From positions 1 to 57,255 of the forward strand of contig JAUXHN010000003.1 in assembly GCA_030621515.1 (NCBI GenBank): a stretch of 57,255 nt of DNA. Direction: 5' to 3'. The notes below the pieces were generated by a model. It saw nothing but the letters and a program-made list of their open reading frames with translations, was not told the DNA's origin and did no database searches. Source of the DNA: Deltaproteobacteria bacterium (GTDB lineage Bacteria; Myxococcota_A; Polyangia; JAAYKL01). Numbering within the stretch: the first letter of the stretch is position 1; each line of letters begins with the position of its first letter. A program made the translations under genes and the position numbers. Below, one piece after another: positions 53,220 to 57,255 of the stretch.

Positions 53220-53807
53220 TTAAAAAAACGCACTCGCGTGTGGAGGTTGGTCCACCCCTACTTCCACATTCAACGGTTCCGTTGGGTCCTCCAGAGTAAT
53301 ATCTTCATCCACGGTTACAATGGTTTCCGATTCACCAATAACAACATCTGTGTCACCGATACAGTTTTCGGCTTCGGCCATCAATCCTTGTATTCGTGCA
53401 ACGTAGATCTTCAAAATAACAAATTGCTGTCTGGAGGATGCGGTATCACCAGCCCCCACAGAAACCTCCAACGCCGACTTTCGCTCCTCGACACCCCTCA
53501 TATTGACGTGAATCTGGGTCAACTTGTCATCAAGGCAGGTGATCTTGAGAGTGTCCTTTTCCTTGCGCGCACGATCGAGCATATTCTGCACGCGGTGGTA
53601 AATCCCACGCACCACGCCCATTTGCTGATCTATCCACGCAACCATCTGTGTTCCCGAGAGATTTGTGTCATCGGCGGCAACCGTCACGTCCAGATCTGGT
53701 TGCGTATCAGGGGCTACACTCTGGGCACTGACGTTGCCGAGCAATGCAATGCCGGCAATTAACGCGACCGCGCCCAGAAGAACACGTCCTTTCAATGCTC
53801 TACCCAT
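53220..53807 (-). CDS. Exported helical protein of unknown function
   Basis: 195 residues from ATG 53807. Signal peptide MGRALKGRVLLGAVALIAGIALLGNVSAQ. The mature part is helical with DQQMGVVRGIYHRVQNMLDRARKEKDTLKITCLDDKLTQIHVNMRG, one Cys, then a second helix VILKIYVARIQGLMAEAENC with a second Cys, which could form a disulfide. An acidic Thr/Val/Glu tail ends it. It lies before the OPX/barrel pair and probably shares their operon (77 nt gap). The 223-nt upstream gap to the TonB-like gene has one 7-bp hairpin at 53907-53926 without a T-run. Confidence 0.6.
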   Translation of the reverse strand: MGRALKGRVLLGAVALIAGIALLGNVSAQSVAPDTQPDLDVTVAADDTNLSGTQMVAWIDQQMGVVRGIYHRVQNMLDRARKEKDTLKITCLDDKLTQIHVNMRGVEERKSALEVSVGAGDTASSRQQFVILKIYVARIQGLMAEAENCIGDTDVVIGESETIVTVDEDITLEDPTEPLNVEVGVDQPPHASAFF

Positions 53808-54030
53808 CACTGTCGCCTCTCTTGAAACACACTCTTCCCCACGAGGATTCAACCTATCTACAAGACAGCTTTGTGTTACTAGCACAAGGAGTCCTTTCTG
53901 GCTATCGACGAAATGTTTTTTTCGTCTGGACCTTGAATAGGTTCCCTGAGCGTCACAAACTGTTCAAAATCTAATCCCCCGGGTCAAAACCCAACTACAA
54001 AACGAATATTCTTATCGAAAACCGATCAGC

Positions 54031-55506
54031 TCATCCAGCAGGGGTGAACATAAATGGGTATTCGAAGGTTACGGTTCCACCTTCCGGTGGCGGGAACCGG
54101 AATCGCTTGAATGCGCTCACCATGCAGTTTCCCACTGCGGGAGTCAGTTCGTTCAACGTGGTCCTCGCCGTAGTAACTTTTCCGCTCCCTGAAATTGTAA
54201 ACCGGATGGTCACTTTTCCCTGCAAAGTGGGGTCGCGTTTCAACGCTTGCTCGTAACATCCCTTGATTGCGCCGAGTCTGCGATTTACTACTTTGGCAAC
54301 ATCCGAGGCGGCCATCATTCCCGTACCACCCGACGCCATCGGCTTCTTTTTCCTCACCTTGCCCTTGATCTTCTTCTCTGCTCCGGGACCCGCCGTCTTT
54401 ACCGACTTATCGCCGCCCTTCACCTTCAACTGGGAGATGTCCGCAGCTTCACCGCTTCCTTTTCCGCCGGCGGGGCCTTTCAGAGACCCACCGGTCTCTC
54501 CGGTAGCAACACCGATTCCGTCCACCTGAGAGAGAAGATCGTCCTGGTCGGCACCAACGTCACCGCCTCTCAGAACGTCGGCGATGGCTCCTTCGGCATC
54601 TCCACCCAGCGTACCGAGAATCTTGTTGATGCCTCGCTCCGCGATCTGTTGCGCCAGCGCTGCCCGCTTTTCCGCTCTCTCGCGAGCGATCTCGGCCGCT
54701 GACCTCTTTGGCCCATCGTCCCTGGCCTTCGATTTACCGGACGATTTCTGCTCCTCTTCCTGTTCCTCTCCCTCGTCGTCTTCGGCCACCTCGTCGCCCT
54801 CTCCATCCAGAACAGCCTTCTTCTCTTTTTCGAAGGTAGCCGTTTCTGCGGCAATAAGCTCTTCGAGTTGCATGAACCTGTCCCAGTCGGAGACCACGGG
54901 CCAGTCCGTCATCTCCCACCAGACGACCACGCCGACCTCGACCAGGAGGAAAAACAGCCAGGCGATCACCACGAAAGAACCCATACCGGCAAGCATAGAT
55001 CCTCGCACAGACGACGGAAGCTGCGGTCGTGGTTGGATTGGCGGCGGCGCTACAAACTGGAACAGAATGGTGGAATCACCGATCAGCACCTTTCCACGAG
55101 CCTTGTCGTTCAGGGGGATCTGGAAGAACTTTCCTTTTTTTCGGGCACGACCGCTGGATCTCAGATCTGCGAGTTCCACCACTTGCCCATCGGTGGAGAT
55201 CCGGCCGTTCATTGCGGCGCTGAAGTTCAGTGTGTAGTGGTCGCCCTTTGTTTCGAAAATATCAAATCGGGACGACGGAAGATCCTGCGCTGGAATGACA
55301 AAAGTGTTCTTCTCGGAAGGTCCTATCGTGATCGTCTCTTGGCGGCGAATGATCCTTTCTTCTATGATCTTTCCGCCCTGAATCACTCCTATGCGAAGAA
55401 CTTTCGGGAGATTCTTCGTGGAAGCACTCCTGCGCTGCGCGGATCCCCGCGCTTGAGGCTTAACTCCCGTTTTTTGAGAAGTGGATTTTGGTGTCGAAGA
55501 AGCCAT
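54031..55506 (-). CDS. FHA-like/AgmX-PglI-type TonB energy-transducer protein
   Basis: 491 residues, ribosome-binding site AGGGGAG. Residues about 35-160 resemble a forkhead-associated-like domain (ETITIGPSEKNTFVIPAQDLPSSRFDIFE, KVLIGDSTILFQFV). One transmembrane helix follows near 175-200, then an acidic coiled region with Glu/Lys/Ala repeats, a Gly/Lys-rich linker, and the C-terminal AgmX/PglI-type domain: VAKVVNRRLGAIKGCYEQALKRDPTLQGKVTIRFTISGSG, KRFRFPPPEGGTVTFEYPFMFTP. It should bridge the inner membrane to the periplasm or outer membrane, driven by the TolQ/TolR genes beside it. Confidence 0.85.
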   Translation of the reverse strand: MASSTPKSTSQKTGVKPQARGSAQRRSASTKNLPKVLRIGVIQGGKIIEERIIRRQETITIGPSEKNTFVIPAQDLPSSRFDIFETKGDHYTLNFSAAMNGRISTDGQVVELADLRSSGRARKKGKFFQIPLNDKARGKVLIGDSTILFQFVAPPPIQPRPQLPSSVRGSMLAGMGSFVVIAWLFFLLVEVGVVVWWEMTDWPVVSDWDRFMQLEELIAAETATFEKEKKAVLDGEGDEVAEDDEGEEQEEEQKSSGKSKARDDGPKRSAAEIARERAEKRAALAQQIAERGINKILGTLGGDAEGAIADVLRGGDVGADQDDLLSQVDGIGVATGETGGSLKGPAGGKGSGEAADISQLKVKGGDKSVKTAGPGAEKKIKGKVRKKKPMASGGTGMMAASDVAKVVNRRLGAIKGCYEQALKRDPTLQGKVTIRFTISGSGKVTTARTTLNELTPAVGNCMVSAFKRFRFPPPEGGTVTFEYPFMFTPAG

Positions 55507-55604
55507 CGACGAACTCCCCTTATACTCCGGTCGATCGTCGTGGCAATTGGAACGGACCCCCTATCCCCTGACAGATCGCAGAACGGGAAAATTGACCAGT
55601 TGCC

Positions 55605-56180
55605 CTAATTCGCTTTGCCGCCTTCTGCGGCGACAAACTTAAATTTTTCGAACTCCGCCTGACCGGCCGTATATAAAACCTCTGTTACCAAACGATAACT
55701 GGTCCCCGAATGTGCCACAACAAGTGCCTTACCCTCAAACGGCTGATTTGTCCTGGCCGCAATCATTTTGAGGTGCTGCACCTTTTCCTTCAGTGAATCG
55801 AAAAGCGGGTTGATGAGCAGCCCCTCCTGTCCATCCCGCTTCATGCTTTCGTCCACGGCGCCGTTCCTGAGATCGGCGACCTTGATATCCTGGACCATGA
55901 TGGCCTTTGTGGATATTGCGATGACTATCGCGTCCTCGAGCGGCTGCACGGACGTTGATCTCGGCAGTTTCAGGTCATCGGACTCACGAATCTGCACGGG
56001 ATCGGAGCCGAAACTCTTGAGAAGGAAGCACAGGATGATCGTGAAGGCGTCCATCAGTGAGTTGATGAGCAGTTTCGGCCGCGGAGTAGACCGCATGCGT
56101 CGCTTGTCTTTTTTGGCCTGGCGTTTTGCCGCCCAAATTGCGTCTACCTGACTGGCATTTCCCGGCGTGTTAGGATCCAT
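55605..56180 (-). CDS. ExbD/TolR-type protein 1
   Basis: 191 residues, ribosome-binding site CGGAGGG. A basic cytosolic segment is followed by a single membrane helix (LLINSLMDAFTIILCFLLKSF) with the Asp of TolR/ExbD (MDAF), important for proton movement, then a periplasmic domain (AIVIAISTKAIMVQDIKVADL ... KALVVAHSGTSYRLVTEVLY). The N-terminus is longer than in E. coli TolR. Part of the TolQ-TolR-TolR-TonB unit. Confidence 0.88.
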   Translation of the reverse strand: MDPNTPGNASQVDAIWAAKRQAKKDKRRMRSTPRPKLLINSLMDAFTIILCFLLKSFGSDPVQIRESDDLKLPRSTSVQPLEDAIVIAISTKAIMVQDIKVADLRNGAVDESMKRDGQEGLLINPLFDSLKEKVQHLKMIAARTNQPFEGKALVVAHSGTSYRLVTEVLYTAGQAEFEKFKFVAAEGGKAN

Positions 56181-56238
56181 TCGATACCCTCCGTAGAAAT
56201 GATCGGTTTTCTACTCAGCCGCCATCTCGAAAAAACTG

Positions 56239-56748
56239 TTACACCACACCGCGCGTCAGCGTCACCACATCGAAGAGCGGTTCTTCCAGAGTGCCGCGCG
56301 AGTAGTCCATCGCCTTTATAAGCACTTCGAACTGAATATCGTCCTCCGCGCCCAAAATGATATTTCTCTCTTCCCTGTGATCGGCCTTCAGCTCCTTGAG
56401 CTTTCGCGCAAACTCATCGAAATCCCAATCGTCGTCCTTCTTGGGAATGTCCGGACCTGACGATGCGGTCTCGGTTGCCTGGGACATCCAGGACATCCGA
56501 TGCTTGGGGTTGACCTTGAAATGGAACCCCTGGTCGGTGATCATGACCGTCAGGTTGAGCGCCTCGTTCTGATCGGGCGGCTGTTGTGCGGGAGCGCGCG
56601 AGATCTTGGGGGCGTTCACCGTCAGGGTCATGAACCGAACGAATACCGCGCCGTACAGGAGGAGAGGAATCAGCATGCACACCAGGTTCATGATCGGGAT
56701 CAGCGGATCACCCTCATATGGTTCTTCTTTTCGCCTTTTCTTTGCCAT
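56239..56748 (-). CDS. ExbD/TolR-type protein 2
   Basis: 169 residues, ribosome-binding site TAGGAGG. Short basic N-terminus, one helix (IPIMNLVCMLIPLLLYGAVFVRFMTL) in which the usual Asp position is occupied by Asn-Leu-Val, so the proton-conducting Asp of TolR seems missing. The periplasmic domain has NLTVMITDQGFHFKVN, KADHREERNIILGAEDDIQFEVLIKAMD. It thus may be a structural subunit rather than a proton-conducting one. Located between TolR 1 and the TolQ-like gene. Confidence 0.85.
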   Translation of the reverse strand: MAKKRRKEEPYEGDPLIPIMNLVCMLIPLLLYGAVFVRFMTLTVNAPKISRAPAQQPPDQNEALNLTVMITDQGFHFKVNPKHRMSWMSQATETASSGPDIPKKDDDWDFDEFARKLKELKADHREERNIILGAEDDIQFEVLIKAMDYSRGTLEEPLFDVVTLTRGVV

Positions 56749-56838
56749 GTGGCGTCCTCCTAAAACAGAGTTGTTTCAAAACCGTCGAGCAAGCTCTTCA
56801 GTTTGATCGACAACTCGAAACCCAAGGAAGTTCCAACG

Positions 56839-57255
56839 CTACTGCGAACCACCCGCACGGTAACGAGAAACGAGCAGATTCTCTAACTTGACGGAATGCT
56901 GATCGATCTCGTTGAGAATCTTGGTGGTCACCGAGGCCAGGAACATGTGCGCCGACATACACGGGATGGCCACGATCAAACCAAAGGCAGTGGTATTCAT
57001 GGCCACCGAAATACCTTTGGCCAGAGCGGCTGCACGGGCGTCGGGTGCGGCAGACTCGAGGGCGGAGAACGCCTGAATCAGACCCACGATGGTACCGAGC
57101 AGTCCGAGCAGGGTGGCGATGTTGGCCACACCACCGAGGATCGGTGTTCGCTTCTGAACGATCGGCACAACCTCCAGGGTTGCTTCTTCAATGGCGTTCG
57201 AGACCTCCAGCTCACCCTTGTTGGCGCGGGTAAGGCCGGCCTTGATAACCTTGGG
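56839..57255 (-). CDS. MotA/TolQ/ExbB proton-channel family protein (5' partial)
   Basis: The frame runs to the window edge at 57255, so the N-terminus is missing; 138 residues are visible. Conserved C-terminal half of the family: IVQKRTPILGGVANIATLLGLLGTIVGLIQAFSAL and AVMNTTAFGLIVAIPCMSAHMFL-type segments with the Thr and Gly/Pro residues of the TolQ/ExbB proton path. It should form the stator that drives the TolR and TonB-like proteins next to it. Gap of 90 nt to the TolR 2 gene, same strand. Confidence 0.9.
   Translation of the reverse strand, partial: PKVIKAGLTRANKGELEVSNAIEEATLEVVPIVQKRTPILGGVANIATLLGLLGTIVGLIQAFSALESAAPDARAAALAKGISVAMNTTAFGLIVAIPCMSAHMFLASVTTKILNEIDQHSVKLENLLVSRYRAGGSQ

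Noticed and set aside
53907-53926. Hairpin GACGAAA/TTTCGTC as terminator of the TonB-like operon
   Set aside because: No T-run follows on the minus strand and the stem is only 7 bp; it stays a mere inverted repeat.

Overview
The window looks like a chromosomal segment of a Gram-negative bacterium of the myxobacterial / former deltaproteobacterial branch (Myxococcota or a close relative), judged from gene content alone. The pointers are an mglB-mglA pair, an AgmX/PglI-type TonB protein with TolQ and two TolR partners, PEGA and FG-GAP proteins, a MopE-like Cys/Asp segment, a CFI-box C-terminal sorting region, and many lipoproteins whose N-terminal linkers are runs of Thr-Asp or Ser-Asp. Base composition is fairly GC-rich. 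There is no phage, insertion sequence, CRISPR array or rRNA.

Layout. 1-5 kb: a truncated membrane sulfatase, a leucine-rich-repeat lipoprotein and an AsmA-like/GT51 glycosyltransferase fusion. 5-15.6 kb: a phosphoribosyltransferase, a PilZ protein, a lipoprotein with a FAM20C/HipA-like kinase fold, a DksA-type factor, a GAF-GAF histidine kinase behind an SPFH/zinc-ribbon protein, an Ig-like lipoprotein, an M23 peptidase, a YbjN-like protein, an SDR protein, CoaE and a small lipoprotein. 15.9-19.6 kb: one tight operon mglB-mglA-ompA-ppx-SDR. 19.6-25.6 kb: YchF, tRNA(CAT), a zinc-ribbon coiled coil, RNase P RNA with its terminator, a YCF48-like protein, an M1-type metallopeptidase and TruA. 25.6-30.4 kb: an outer-membrane barrel, a fibronectin protein split by a Thr-Asp tract, a HicB-HicA toxin-antitoxin pair, an acyl-CoA dehydrogenase and an enoyl-CoA hydratase.

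30.6-40.7 kb: PEGA, FG-GAP and NtrC-like genes in one operon, several lipoproteins, class II HMG-CoA reductase coupled to a protein made of Asp-rich repeats. 40.8-45.1 kb: a zinc-ribbon/DUF3426-like protein and an ECF sigma/anti-sigma operon. 45.2-51 kb: ComF (carrying an in-frame palindromic repeat), SmpB, a cobalamin riboswitch that reads into a Thr-Asp lipoprotein, a DinG-type helicase, an alpha/beta hydrolase and a ribbon-helix-helix protein. 51.2-57.3 kb: a short polysaccharide-export (OPX) lipoprotein abutting a beta-barrel, then a TolQ/TolR/TolR/FHA-TonB envelope machine truncated by the window edge.

The most noteworthy points are the cobalamin riboswitch in front of an uncharacterised surface lipoprotein, the predicted extracytoplasmic FAM20C-like kinase, a dispersed palindromic repeat that has become coding sequence inside comF, the AsmA-GT51 fusion, the Thr-Asp tract inside a fibronectin domain, and the extreme packing of convergent gene pairs. 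Everything is read by eye; family names are recognition from motifs, not search results.
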